A stretch of DNA of 64,000 bases, from assembly GCA_948567375.1 (NCBI GenBank), contig OX419761.1:31472243-31536242 (forward strand), in the 5' to 3' direction. Shown piece by piece: positions 21,098-31,550 of this stretch; within the stretch, counting starts at the first letter, position 1; each line of letters starts with the position of its first letter. Made by a program: the position numbers and the translations under genes. This DNA is from Lunularia cruciata. Its lineage: Eukaryota > Streptophyta > Marchantiopsida > Lunulariales > Lunulariaceae. The notes beneath the pieces were generated by a model. The model saw only the letters and a program-made list of their open reading frames with translations. It had not been told where the DNA came from and searched no databases.

Positions 21098-22622
21098 AAT
21101 ACAACCCTACATGAGGAGTTTGTTTTGATGGCATGTTATAGGAGACAAGTTAAGCCATCAAATCCTATAGATTCCACTCAATTATGATGGTGTAGGATAT
21201 TGGATCAAGCATGAGAGTATAATAGAGTAGCACAAGTACTATGTCCTTTGTCTAGAACATGTCTCATTGACAAGAATATCTCTTCCTTACACTTGTTATA
21301 TATTGTATAGGAGAGGGGGTACTATCAGAGGTCTTAGACTATTAGTCATAGAAGCTTTTACGTTTTGATAGATTTCTCTTTGCATAGGCATTATGTAGTA
21401 CTTCTCACCTCTCCTCAAGAGGTTTGTCAAGGATATTATATCAACATTTTAGAGATTGCTTCTAGGTAGATGCTTCCTCTAGTGGTTTTACCAAGCTATT
21501 TCAAGTAGTTATAATAGTAGCAAGAATGGAGATTATTACATCAATTAGTCAAGTATTAGGTGCTAGTTGACTTATCATGATGGAGAAAGACATATGGGCA
21601 TTAGACCAATTTCTATTGAGGAGATCTTTTACTATCTTGTTAGCCATACTATTGTCCTCCAACATTATTCTCATTTTCAAAAGCACCTCAATCCACATTA
21701 GATTGGGGTTGCTACATCCAAAGGTTGTGAGGCTATATCTCTTGGTATTAGAGCAACACTAGATATCCAATCAAAGTGGGTTGTTCTATAGGTGGATGTT
21801 GAGAATGCTTTTAATAGTGTCTCATGTGTATCCATATTTAGAGAGCTTAGGAAGGCCAGTGGATCCTTGGTGATTCTTATTCCTTTTGAGTGGTCTTTTT
21901 TTGGTTCTCCTTCTACTCTTTATTACAAACATGGTTTCTCACAAGGAGTCATTATCTTGGAGTCATTTGTTGCTAAATGACAAGGAGATCTTTTAGGGAA
22001 ATCTTATTTGCCATGACATACTTTAAAGCTCTCTTATCTAATACTTTGGCCATACTAGGTCATGTATTTCCTTTCTTTGCAAATAATACATACATCATAG
22101 GCCCTATAGATCAAATTAGGTAGGCATTTGATAGCTTGACTACCAAGCTTCATCTTGTAGGCTTTAGAGTCAAAGGTCAAAGTGTAGAGCATGGTTCCCT
22201 TTAGGTATTCCTCCTTACCTCTAGTTTCCAAAGAAATATATCACATCTATAAAGAGCCTATGCATTCTTGGAATGCAAGTAAGGTCCAAGAATTTGGTCT
22301 GATGCTTCATAAATGTAGCACTTGTAGAGGATATTCTTCATGTGTATGACTTCTCTCTACTAGAATATCCTTAAGTGATTTTTGATATACTTCACTTTAG
22401 TATTGCCCATAAACCAACCTACCTACTTTGCATAGTTCTCCCTTCCTATCATGTTTGAAAACTTTTGATAGGAGGATTATGGGTGTGTTTGGTGATATCA
22501 TTGGATCATGAATATTTAAGCATATGAAATTTAGCATGTAGATAGAGTTTCTATTGATCTTATGTGGAGGGGTAGGCATCTATTGGTAGAATAGATGACA
22601 TCTAGTATTTTTGCATAGTTGG
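21098..22622 (+). pseudogene. LINE reverse transcriptase
   Basis: A plus-strand, multi-frame remnant of a LINE ORF2-like protein. Recognisable pieces are LGASxLI near 21550, GVATSKGCEAIS-like text near 21710-21745, DVENAFNSVSCVSIFRELRKASGS (21795-21860; the first Asp belongs to RT motif A), SPSTLYYKHGFSQGV (about 21910-21950), and ADDTYIIGP-like text near 22080-22110 (motif C). The tail includes VIFDILHFSIAHKPTYLL (22380-22430). I recall this RT type from mosses, green algae and conifers. Stops and frame changes are frequent. Confidence 0.65.
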
Positions 22623-22719
22623 TGTAAATGATCAAGGAGAGAAATAGGAGAATAGAAGATCATATTGGGATTATCAAATGAGTAAAATTATAGATTCCTA
22701 GCATGAGCTTGGGCTTTGG

Positions 22720-22728
22720 TATTTATAG
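22720..22728 (-). promoter_or_regulatory. TATA box of LTR E2
   Basis: The minus strand reads CTATAAATA, the canonical plant TATA box. It is in the same relative place as in E1 (29810-29818), which shows that the LTR reads leftward. Confidence 0.55.
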
Positions 22729-22863
22729 GGAAGCTAAGTAAAAGACTCCCAAGAAGAAGCCACATTTCTTGGAGTGCAAGTCAAGCTAGCTATCTACTTG
22801 ACATACAAGCTACTTAAACCTTATAAGTTCCTAGGAACTTCTCACAAGAAGTTTCCCAGATGC

Positions 22864-22876
22864 TTCTAGAACATTC
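22864..22876 (-). promoter_or_regulatory. Heat-shock-element motif in LTR E2
   Basis: TTCTAGAACATTC is a perfect three-unit TTCnnGAAnnTTC heat-shock element. It lies about 135 bp upstream of the TATA box in LTR orientation and is conserved with E1 at 30035-30047. Confidence 0.6.
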
Positions 22877-22989
22877 TTAGCATTCCTAGATTATGTTAGT
22901 TTTATCTCCTTTTAGCTATAATTAGCAAATCCTATTAATGCATTGGCTTCTACTCCTCTTCTGCTAACTTTATATTACTATATATTCTC

Positions 22990-24011
22990 CTATTGCAAGT
23001 TGGTGACGTCCTTATTGCCATGGAGTCTTCAAACTCTTTTATGGCCATTTGAGAATTTTGGAGATGAGGAAGAGGTTCCCATGTGGCATTCTGAAGGGGA
23101 TATCCATTCCAAAGGACCTTATACTCAGCTTGTTATTGGCAGCCACATTGGATCAGTCTTTGTGCAAGAATATGGTTGACTTTGTATTCTTCATGATCAT
23201 TAATAAAGATTTGAGGAGGAAAAGATCAAGCACAAGTAGGAAAGAAGATGGATTAGAAATAAAAGCTTTTAATTTCAAACATAGAAGATAGGATGGATAC
23301 TCATATAACTAGTAAGTGCAAGTTTGTAAGCAACATGAGAAATAATTTGAGTAATATCAAATGGACCTATCTAATTGGGAGTAAGTTAATAAGCTTTGGT
23401 GTCAAGCAAGAGAAGAACATTACTAGATGAAAGCATGATCTTATTGCTTATTTGCAAGGTGAGATCATAATGATGTCTATTAACATATTGCTTTTGACAA
23501 TTTTGAGCAACAAGAAGATGAGACTTGGCTTGGTGTAAGGATACAAATAACATGGATAGAAGGTGGAAGTATGAGGGACATGAGATGGTGTTGGAACAAG
23601 AAGAGAATCAAGAACAAGTAAATCTTATTTATAATTAAGGAAGAAGAAAAAGAATCTTGTACTTGCCTGCTTATAATTATTGTATGTAAAACTTAGTAGC
23701 CATAATACAAGTATCTTGGTTGGTATGGTGAACATTGATAAAGGTCATAGCATATCTTCCAAAGTGCAAATTTACTTGTCTGGCTTATTCATTAATTTGA
23801 GGATGATAGACCATAAATAAGGTAAGCTTGGTGTTAAGTAGTTTGAAGAATACTTGCCAAAAAATACCAATGAATCAAGGATCACAATCAAAGACAAGAA
23901 CCCTTGAGGATGTTAGGACATAAATAAGGTAAACTTGGTGTCAAGTAGTTGGAAGAATGCTTGCTAAAAATTACCAATGAATCAAGGATTACAATCAAAG
24001 ATGAGAATCCT
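22990..24011 (-). mobile_element. Chromovirus (Ty3/Gypsy) 3' fragment: integrase end and chromodomain
   Basis: The minus strand carries the tail of a Gypsy integrase. DRDPRF-like text appears near 23860-24000, DLTLQISNKIMLSSSNV near 23420-23480, IGPFDITQIISHVAYKLAL near 23330-23390, and MSIHPIFYV near 23300. A chromodomain follows at about 23010-23150, reading EYKVLWNGYPLQNATWEPLP then LQNSQMAIKEFED. The chromodomain fold (aromatic cage, histone H3K9me binding) defines chromoviruses. The piece is broken and truncated by B2 on the right. A 107 bp tandem duplication lies within it (23800-24012). Confidence 0.72.
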
Positions 24012-24012
24012 T
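23800..24012. repeat. Two-copy tandem duplication, period about 107 bp
   Basis: The block starting AGGATGATAGACCATAAAT (23800) is repeated at 23907 as AGGATGTTAGGACATAAAT, and the two stay similar through CACAATCAAAGA. The second copy ends at the B2 5' LTR start. Confidence 0.75.
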
Positions 24013-25658
24013 GGGCTATTGATCACACCATGGGACTCATTCTCACTTGCATCATTTGCACTATAAGGGGCCATCAATGGCACCATTAGGGTTATAAATC
24101 CAGGTCAAGCAAGGGGATATAATTTCAATGTACAGCTCCAAATAGTTCACTTCTTTGATGTTGAGCCTTTGAGTTCTTGGCTATCGTGTACAAAGGCCGA
24201 CAAGCATCACTTGGAGTCTCATAGTTAGAGTGGGTGTGGCTTGATTGTAATCAATGCACATTGTTGGTGGATTATTGATTTGAGCATTGAGTTTTGATAC
24301 AAGTTGAGTGTGATTTGAATGTGAACTGAATTGATTACATCAAAGAAGTGAGGATAAGGGGAATCAAGTGTAGAATTGAGTGCATTGGAGGTACCTTGAA
24401 GCCTAGTGGGATATTTGTCTAGGATCATTGTTTTTTGAGTTCTCTTTTAGGTATGTGGATTGTGTGCAAAAGCAATGTTTGATTTGTTGTAGATTTGACA
24501 ATGAGGCAAATGATCTGTAGAAACACTACCAAAATCAGGTCAAATTGAGGTCAAATTGAAGATTGAGTGTTCATTTTTTTAATCAAAGAAGATAAATTTA
24601 GAATGAGAGGCTGACTTGGCAATTGAGGATTACAAATTGAAAAATTAGAGGTGAATTTAGAGAACACATTCCTTGGAACTAGAGATTCAAAGGTTCTCAT
24701 CCTCTCAATTTGACATTTGGAGACTAACCAATTGTAGTGGAGGTCTATTAGATTTGCAAAGGTTGTCCAAATTCAAAGGTTGAGTTGGTGGAGGTTGTTT
24801 AGAGTTGGAGGTTGCCCGAGCTAGTGCTCAAGTTGGTGGAAATTAGCCAAATTTGGAGAGGGTTTGAATTGGCAAAAAGAAAAGCCTTATTTGACATTTG
24901 AAGACTTTGGGCTAGAGAGTCTATCAAGACCTAGAAGAGCCAATAGCCAGCTTGTTAACACATGGCTATAAAATTTAGATGAGTTTTTGGTAGTTGTGTG
25001 GAAAAATCTACTCACGCATTAGGGTTATATGCAATAGGGTTTGAAATCTAGATTTATGGTTCCTAGATTAATATCATAGCCAATTAGTATACCTTCACTT
25101 GTTGTCTTATTAAGTAGTAGATTTATACATATACTCATGTAGCTTGGGGTAGAAGAGGGTGTTTGATCTTGTACTTGGTGATCTTGGTAGCATAGAAGTA
25201 GATAGATACTCATATTATATTAAATGCCAAATAGTGACAAAGTCAGTCTAATTTTGATTTGTGAGATGGAGAGTTATTGTTTAAATTTCTTATGATTAAA
25301 CCCCCTCTATTTCTCTACTTCTTGTTTGTGTAACATGTTTGAGTGAGGTGTCTTGATATTTAGAGCATTAGTGCTCTAGTGTGTTCTTGGTAATGAGACT
25401 AGAGTGATGATGAGTCAAAATTCCTATATTTCTCCTTGATGAAGTAGGAAGTAATGGCGTATAGACAAAGAGAGTGCACGTTATGATAACAAGTTACGAG
25501 TTGCTCTCTTCCTAGTTTAATTGTCATAGTAGAGTTACATTAGTGGGTGGTTTGTGGTGGTTAGAATTGCAATTTGGGATACATTGTCATAATAGAGTTC
25601 TTCAATGATTCTAGATGAGAGTTTTCTATGGTACACAATGGCTTTACACAAAGTGATG
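24012..25658 (+). repeat. B2 5' LTR
   Basis: It begins TGGGCTATTGATC, matching the 3' LTR start at 34168 (TAGGGCTATTGATC), and ends near 25658 just before a decayed tRNA-iMet site (TGATATCAAA at 25661). A TATA box (TATAAAA) is at 24967-24973. The middle (about 24600-24960) is rich in GA and GT runs with no coding support. Confidence 0.75.
24967..24973 (+). promoter_or_regulatory. TATA box of LTR B
   Basis: TATAAAA, preceded by GGC and lying about 950 bp into the LTR, is the best candidate for the B promoter core. It implies a U3 near 1 kb and an R/U5 near 0.7 kb. Confidence 0.4.
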
Positions 25659-26785
25659 CTTGATATCAAATTATATCTCAGGTCCTAGTGAGGAAGGAGG
25701 AGATTGATTCAGATTTGGAGTTTTACATGGGAGTTGATTTAGTTGAAAGTGCACCAAATGTGTTTTCATTGTTATTATGAGACATGGACTAGATTTATGA
25801 GGTCTCTAAAGGCCCTAAGCACTATTCTAGTATAATGGGTACCATTGAGTTGGATGACTTCATCCAAGAGTTTGATAGTGGGTATGATCTACAATAGATG
25901 CAAAATTAAAGTTGTTCACATCCTCCATGGCATAGAAGGGGTTTTTAAAGCACTACCATGAGTTTAGGAGAGTTCACTTGGAGGAGATTGAGCTATGGAG
26001 ATAGAATTGGTATCCAAATTACATCTCTATCACTTCAACCTTGGCTTTTCAAGGCAGATTGGTAGTACCCATGAGTTCTAGTTTTAGTAATTTTGGTGTA
26101 TCTAGTAGAGGTGCACTAGTTGGAGTGGTGCTACTACAAGTGGAGATACCATTGTAGGAGGTGATGTAGTATTAGGGTTTAATCCCATGTTGGAGTTCCT
26201 CCTATCCTTGAGGCAAAACTACTTGGGATTGTGGATGGACAAGCTGAAGAGCTTGTAGGAATTCTAGTAGAAGGCTAAAGAGCCTATGCAAGGCATATAC
26301 ACTTTCATGAGACAATTGTTCAATTTCACTCAAGGAGTTATTAAAGCCAAAACAATCTAGTTTTGGTAAGAGATACTAGACAAGAAGCTATGACATACTG
26401 TATATGATGCTATGTTTTTCCAAGCTACCTCACCAACTTTGTTGGTGGTTTTTAGTTTGGTTGAGCATATTGAGCTCAACATGGTAGAGGAGAGAGTTGT
26501 AACATCTACATTTGGTAAGGAGGCCTCATCTAGAGATTTTACTTCTTCTAGAGTGTAATAAAGTGCACTACATTGTGTCAAATTTGAAGGGCAAAGTGGA
26601 TATCCCTGGTCTTATAGAGCTAGTGGAGTGCCTAGTACACTTAAACCCTTACCTTTATTTTCTAGTCAATAATAACCAATGGGTGCTTGGAGTTGCTTGT
26701 TGGACTTATGGTGGATCTCACCACAAGAGATAGTTCTCCCTATTAGGTGTTTATTCTTATACCTTAGGCTTATGTTGAATTCAAG
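25659..26785 (+). pseudogene. B2 gag region
   Basis: It aligns with B1 3010-4135. EEIDSDLEF, GTIELDDFIQEFDSGYDL (near 25845-25890), the FNPMLEFLLSLRQNY-like text near 26180, and LVEHIELNMVEERVV near 26455-26500 correspond to B1 gag. The first zinc-knuckle area is at about 26690-26740 (CWTYGGSHHKR). Broken in many places. Confidence 0.6.
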
Positions 26786-26987
26786 AGAGTTGACTCTAAG
26801 GTGGAGAATGCTTGACTTGCAAGACAGATATGGTGGAAAGCCTAAGTTAGTAAAGGATCCATGTGAAGCATTCCCATGGATGTAGCCTCACATAAAGGTC
26901 AAATACAATTGTCAGCAAAAGAGTAGTCCTAGTAAGGCAAAGGTCAAAAATACCTTGAAAAACTTACAGCAAATTATGGAAGCCTAC
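26786..26987. other. Unassigned stretch inside B2
   Basis: About 200 bp with no counterpart in B1 at this place and no recognisable domain. It sits between gag sequence and a D LTR piece, so it may be unrecognised D-side or filler sequence. Confidence 0.3.
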
Positions 26988-27198
26988 ATTGATGCATTAG
27001 GCCTAAAAAAATTAAATATCCCTCCCTTTGAAGAAAGAGGCATTGCATTCCCTTGTTTGACTCATCGAGATCTTTCCAATGGGCATAGGTCTCTTTGAGT
27101 GGATCTTCTTTGCTATATAATAACACAATGTGTTCCTTTGAGGCATTAGAGTATTAAGGAATGAAACCTTATGTTTCTCTTGTCCTTAGAGAATTACA
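26988..27198 (+). repeat. Partial LTR of family D
   Basis: The sequence from GCATTAGGCCT to GAGAATTACA matches the downstream third of the D LTR (compare 10545-10964), including the CTATATAATA TATA region and the TTGAGGCATTAGAGTATT block. B2 methyltransferase sequence resumes immediately after it. Confidence 0.65.
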
Positions 27199-27761
27199 CT
27201 TTGTCACCTTTGGATACCATACTTATTGCTTAGCAATATTTAATAGAAGGAGTATACTTATTGGAGTTGTTTAGTGGATCAACACTAGACTAATTGTGAT
27301 ACTACAAGCAAGTATATGGGTTCAAAAGTACTTGTGTGTGGACAGAGATGAGATTATTGGACAAGTCTCTCTACATCATGAGGCATAATTGGCATACCAA
27401 TATCTTGATTATTATTAATATTAATAGTCAATGTTTATTAAAAACCCTACCAATAGACATTTCCTTGCTAAGGGTATAGGATTTTGAGAGACATAGTTCC
27501 CTTTATTTGGTGAGTTTTAGATAGTCATGTCATGGACATACCTAAGCTAGTTGAGGTTAGGCTCTACAAGATCCCCATTCATATGTGTTTTGGGATATGT
27601 TACATATACTACAACATCTACAAGTCCACCGGGCTATTTCTTTAACATACATTTTGGAGAATATCCCTTTGATGAGTTGTGGCAAGTACACATTATGTCC
27701 ATTCTTGGATGGGACCTACAATTTTGTTGGATGCAACTAGAGTTGAATCATAGGCTCATTG
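27199..27761 (+). pseudogene. B2 C5 cytosine methyltransferase, first part
   Basis: This stretch is colinear with B1 5787-7040 without the A2 LTR. Motif I-like text (LLELFSGSTLD) is near 27255-27300. YLCVDRDEIIGQVSLHHEA, near 27325-27385, matches B1 YLYVERDKTARRVSLHHEA. GHTxASxG, the DPHSYVFWDMLHILQHLQVH-type text near 27565-27630, and ILENIPLM near 27652-27675 (motif VI position) follow. It confirms that the methyltransferase belongs to family B. Solo LTR C2 interrupts it at 27762. Confidence 0.75.
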
Positions 27762-28676
27762 TGTGGTACCCACATTTTTCATTTTGGACAAGTTTTGAAG
27801 AAGAAGTGCCTTGCTGAAACCAAATTGAAACCAAACGGAGAAGAAATGAGGAGAAACTTGTGTTTTGATCAGCCCCAAGGAATTCAACTTCATACTAAAG
27901 GAAGAAGGACTTGGATTGGATCAGATCCAAAGAAGCTTACTTTGTGTTAGAGGAAGAAACACTTGGATCAGACGCTGAAGGAGTGCAGACTCAAAGGAGG
28001 AATGTAAGTTGTAGGTCAGGATTCTTTCAGGGGCCATATCTCAATGACAAAAAGTCCAAATCATGTGTGTTGTATATTGTTAGAAGTGTCTAGTTTAGGG
28101 CTTTCTATTACCACCAAAATCGCAAAGTTTAGAGGTTTGTAGCAGCAGTTACAAGCATTTGAAGTTTTGGGAGTAGATGTATAGAGTATTTGAGTGTCTT
28201 TAAATTAGTGTCTTTGGGTTCACAGTGCTTTGGGTCCATGTTCTTTGGGTCTCTACAACTTTGGGTTTGAAGCTTCTTTGCCTTAGGATGAAGGTGACTA
28301 GATCTGAGATAGTCGGACCCTGGAGTGCAATGAAGGTGACTTTGGAATTCTTGCCAGAGGCATCAAAGGAAGTTAGAGTGGAGAAAGAAGATATTTAGGA
28401 TACCCATGACTTCAATTTCAATTCTGATTGAAGATAAGATAGAATTAGAAGAGAAATAGTAGTAGTGAATGAACCCAAAGGGCAAGATCAGATTGTAAGT
28501 GTCTTTGGGTCAGTTACATGAAAAATTAGAGTAAAGTGGGTTATAAATTGAAGGCGTAGATAGTGTACCCATGATTTTAATTACAATTCTTGATTAGTAT
28601 ATAGTAGAATAACAAAGGAATTGATAGTAGTTAGAAACCCAAAGTAAAAGAAGTAGGAGTACAAATATTTTTAGAG

Positions 28677-28877
28677 TTGCCATTGAAGGTATTAGAGAAA
28701 GACGAGTTGCAAGAAGGAGATGTATATAAATTGCCCATGATGGGAATTGCATATCAGAGTGAAGAAGTGTTAGATTTGGTAGAAGAGTTAGTAGTTGGGA
28801 AACCCAATGATAGAGTAGTATGTGAGGTTACTTTGGGATTGGAAGCCGAGGAAGAAGTAGACATCAGATTAGAGTAG
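28677..28877 (+). pseudogene. Reading frame inside U3 of solo LTR C2
   Basis: A 66-codon open segment containing LPMMGIAYQSEEVL and DRVVCEVTLGLEAEEE. It matches 11865-12089 in the C1 3' LTR (LPMTGIAYQSEEVL, DRVVCEVTLGLEA) and precedes the LTR TATA box. It is acidic, and no domain is recognised. Confidence 0.5.
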
Positions 28878-28997
28878 TAACAGATTTGAGATCATAAAGG
28901 GAAGATATGAAGAGGTGCATTGTCATTTTGGATCCACAAGTTGGTAAAGCTATTGTAGAACGGTATAGTTGTTAGATAACTGTTGGAGAGCTCTGCC

Positions 28998-29005
28998 TAT
29001 TTAAA
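28998..29005 (+). promoter_or_regulatory. TATA box of LTR C (C2 copy)
   Basis: TATTTAAA followed by GGTGGC is conserved in the other C LTRs on the minus strand (near 11710, 19700 and 34890, all with CCTTTAAAT- or CCTTTAAAG-type text). It separates the coding-like U3 from R/U5. Confidence 0.5.
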
Positions 29006-29809
29006 GGTGGCATTCATAGTATGTTGTTGTTCAGTGTTCATTTTCTCGAGAATAGATAAAACAAAGTGCTGATTTTGGTGCTTGTTGCTTGAGCTTGATT
29101 CCGAGTATCAGCGTTGTGTTTGTAATTGTGAGTATGTAGAGAATTTCAAAGTGCAAACTAGTGTGTGTATTGGATGTTGGATTTCATGGCCTTGATCTTC
29201 ATTCCATGTGTTTGATCTTGAGTGAAGTGCAATTGAAGCAATGCCTTGACAGATCTGAGAGGAATTGTAGTGTTGGTAGTATTCTACAATTGTGAGTGCA
29301 AAGTAGTGTTGATGTGAAGCAATTTTGATCAAGGAAGTTGTGCCTCTAGTCAAGGGGTGGAACACAATTTTGAGGAAAAGTTCTTTTGCAATGAAGTGCC
29401 ATTTTTGGGAGAGACTTAATCATCACAATCAAGATTGTTTGGAAAGATTTGATGGAGTTGTGATTAAGTGTGACATTTTTGTGTGACAAGATTGCAAGTC
29501 AGTGTTTGTTACTCTCTTCTAGGTGTAATTGCTACCTAAGAGACTAAAGACAAAACCAAGAAGAACTAAGATTGTTACTTTGCTTTGTATTTGACCAATT
29601 CTGATCAGTATCTCTACAAGAACAAACTTTACTTACTTGATTACCGCAAAAGTGATTTTGCCAGGATGTCATACATTGTCTTTGCATTGGTGGACAAACT
29701 TTTTGTGTAAAAGACCAAGACCAAGGAGATAAATAGGAGAATGGAAGATCACATTGGGACACTTGAATGTGGGTAAACTCCAAATTCCTAGCATGAGTTT
29801 TAGCTCTTG

Positions 29810-29818
29810 TATTTATAG
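29810..29818 (-). promoter_or_regulatory. TATA box of LTR E1
   Basis: Minus-strand CTATAAATA, conserved with E2 (22720-22728). Heat-shock-element motifs lie 140-230 bp upstream in LTR sense. Confidence 0.6.
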
Positions 29819-29959
29819 GGATCCTACAAGGCTCTTGAGAAGCTTCTCAAGAAGCTTCCTTGAGCCGCTTTCTTGGAGTACAAGCCAAGTTAATTGGGAA
29901 GCTTCTCAAGAAGCTTTCTTGTAGAAGCCGCTTACTTGGCATGGAAGCTAAGCTAGTTG

Positions 29960-29972
29960 GAAGCTTCTAGAA
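29960..29972 (-). promoter_or_regulatory. Heat-shock-element motif 1 in LTR E1
   Basis: GAAGCTTCTAGAA fits GAAnnTTCnnGAA perfectly, the binding pattern of trimeric heat-shock factors. It is about 142 bp upstream of the LTR TATA box. Confidence 0.55.
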
Positions 29973-30034
29973 GCTACCTACTTGGGATGCAAGCTAAGCT
30001 AGCCGAGAAGCTTCCCAAGAAGCTTTCTAGATAC

Positions 30035-30047
30035 TTCTAGAATATTC
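30035..30047 (-). promoter_or_regulatory. Heat-shock-element motif 2 in LTR E1
   Basis: TTCTAGAATATTC is a perfect TTCnnGAAnnTTC element, conserved in E2 as TTCTAGAACATTC. Several overlapping AGAAGCTTCT palindromes lie between it and the TATA box. Confidence 0.6.
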
Positions 30048-30117
30048 TAGGCTAATTTGTCTTATTTGCTACTTCATTAGTACTACTAACTTCATTGCTA
30101 AACTCCATATTGTTACA

Positions 30118-31130
30118 TCTTACCTAGAGAGGTTTTATAGCATGCTTATGATGGGATTCATTGGCTACCCACCTTATTTTTGGTGATATTATGGACTCAT
30201 ATGCTTTTCATATTGTTGGACTCATATGCTTTTCATAATGGAGGTCTTGAATTTCTTTGGGACCCATATTTACAACAATTGGTGGGCCAATGAGAGAAAG
30301 AGAGGGTGATGGGTTTCCATATTGGTATTATTGTTATGTCAGTAGGTCAAAGGTATCTAAGAGCCAGGTGTTAAGCTATGGACCTAAACTATTTGACCTA
30401 GATTGTAAACCTTGGATTGGTGGAGCAACGTAGGATGCACTTGATAGGTATCACCGCGTGGATACTTGTGAGCTCTATGTCTATTGAGATGATTCAAGCA
30501 CATGTTGGGAGTGATGGACCAAGTGGACATGGTATTCTTTGTACACAATCAATAGCTACTAGTGAGTGGTCTACTTGGGGTTCATCTAGGTGAGAGTGGT
30601 GCACTTGGGATTCAGCTAGAGAACATGTGAAGCTTGTAGACAAAATAGAGGGGAAGCTTTTTGCTCTAAGGTTGGGAAATCTAGCGGTTAGGAGCATGAA
30701 ATTATTGCTCCTAAGGGCAGCCAATCAATGTGTCTTCCACTCATATATCAATTGCAAAGGATACTTGAGAGCTAGATATTGGACTCAAGCTTACAAGAGT
30801 AGAAAGATGGAAAGTTTGGAGGTCCTTGAGGAGCTATATGAGTTGTTTTACCTTTAGTATGAAATATTTGGGTACTCTAAAAGGATCTAGTAAATGGATG
30901 AAACTGACTAGTGACACACCCATTTTTTGATATCCCTACAAATATATTGATTTGGAGAGAGCATTGATTCAAAGGTGGAGTAAAGACCTTTTTGAGGCTA
31001 AATCTGTAGAGATTTTATATAGAAAGTATGTTTCAACTACAATAATGCCAACTATGAAAGATATGCATAGCAATTGCATAGATAGGTAGATGTGTGGAGA
31101 TAGCTATCATATCAACCAACAAACTAAGGT
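30118..31130 (+). pseudogene. B2 methyltransferase C-terminal part and spacer
   Basis: It aligns with B1 7081-8180. GYGPKLFDLDCKPWIGGAT-like text near 30375-30430 occupies the motif X position (B1 VLGQAMDLNYLTW). The rest matches the B1 spacer, with HVGSDGPSGHGI near 30500-30535 corresponding to B1 HVGGDGPSGHGI. A short 21 bp direct repeat (TTGGACTCATATGCTTTTCAT type) lies near 30190-30240. Broken. Confidence 0.6.
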
Positions 31131-31550
31131 TTATTAGTATGTTGTGCCTACACCAAAAGAGATCTTTAATACAATTGGGCTTGTAAAGGTCTTGAGTACT
31201 TTAAATCTTTAAGCAAGATAACATGAATTGCCAATCAAGGAAGAGGACAAGTTTAAGATAACATTTTGGGCTATAAATCCTCAACAAATATATATTTTAT
31301 TAGTGTAGTTCTTACCATTTGGGTTAAAAAACACTCTTGTCAAGGTCCAAAGGGCACAGACTGGATCCTATCAAGATTGGATAATATTCAGTGCTATATT
31401 GATGCCATTTTGGTCTATAACATTATTATGGAGGAGCATGAGAGATATTTGTTGGAGTTTCTTAAGAGATTGATATTACATGGACCTAATTATCTTTTGG
31501 GAAGTGTTGACTCTTCCATGAGTAGGTCATACTATCTACCTTAGTGGGTT
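31131..31550 (+). pseudogene. B2 reverse transcriptase
   Basis: It aligns with B1 8220-8530. Text around 31240-31340 matches YHQLQIREEDKSKTTFWAID and LPFGLKNAP, and CYIDAILVYNI lies near 31390-31425 in the palm-motif position. The family-B RT wording is the same as in B1. Confidence 0.7.

Larger units (their letters stand above)
22623..22980 (-). repeat. Solo LTR of family E (E2)
   Basis: About 360 bp homologous to 29706-30117, with the same GAGAAATAGGAGAATAGAAG block, TATA box and heat-shock-element core. The plus-strand left end TGTAAATGATC corresponds to E1's TGTAAAAGACC. The right edge is approximate. No flanking duplication was found. Confidence 0.7.
27762..29673 (+). repeat. Solo LTR of family C (C2), TSD CATTG
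   Basis: A 1.91 kb LTR from TGTGGTACCCACA to TGTCATA, in the opposite orientation to C1. It is flanked by perfect 5 bp duplications CATTG (27757-27761 and 29674-29678). B2 text continues directly across (GGCTCATTG / CATTGTCTTTG), matching B1 near 7050. A TATTTAAA box is at 28998-29005. A U3 reading-frame remnant lies at 28677-28877. Confidence 0.95.
29706..30117 (-). repeat. Solo LTR of family E (E1)
   Basis: A 412 bp LTR bounded by TGTAAAAGACC and TTGTTACA on the plus strand, inserted into the B2 methyltransferase only 32 bp after solo LTR C2. B2 text resumes as CTTACCTAGAGAGGTTTTA, matching B1 at about 7081. The TATA box reads on the minus strand (29810-29818). The U3 is packed with AGAAGCTTCT modules and perfect heat-shock elements. 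Flanks TTTTG/TCTTA match at three of five. Confidence 0.85.
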
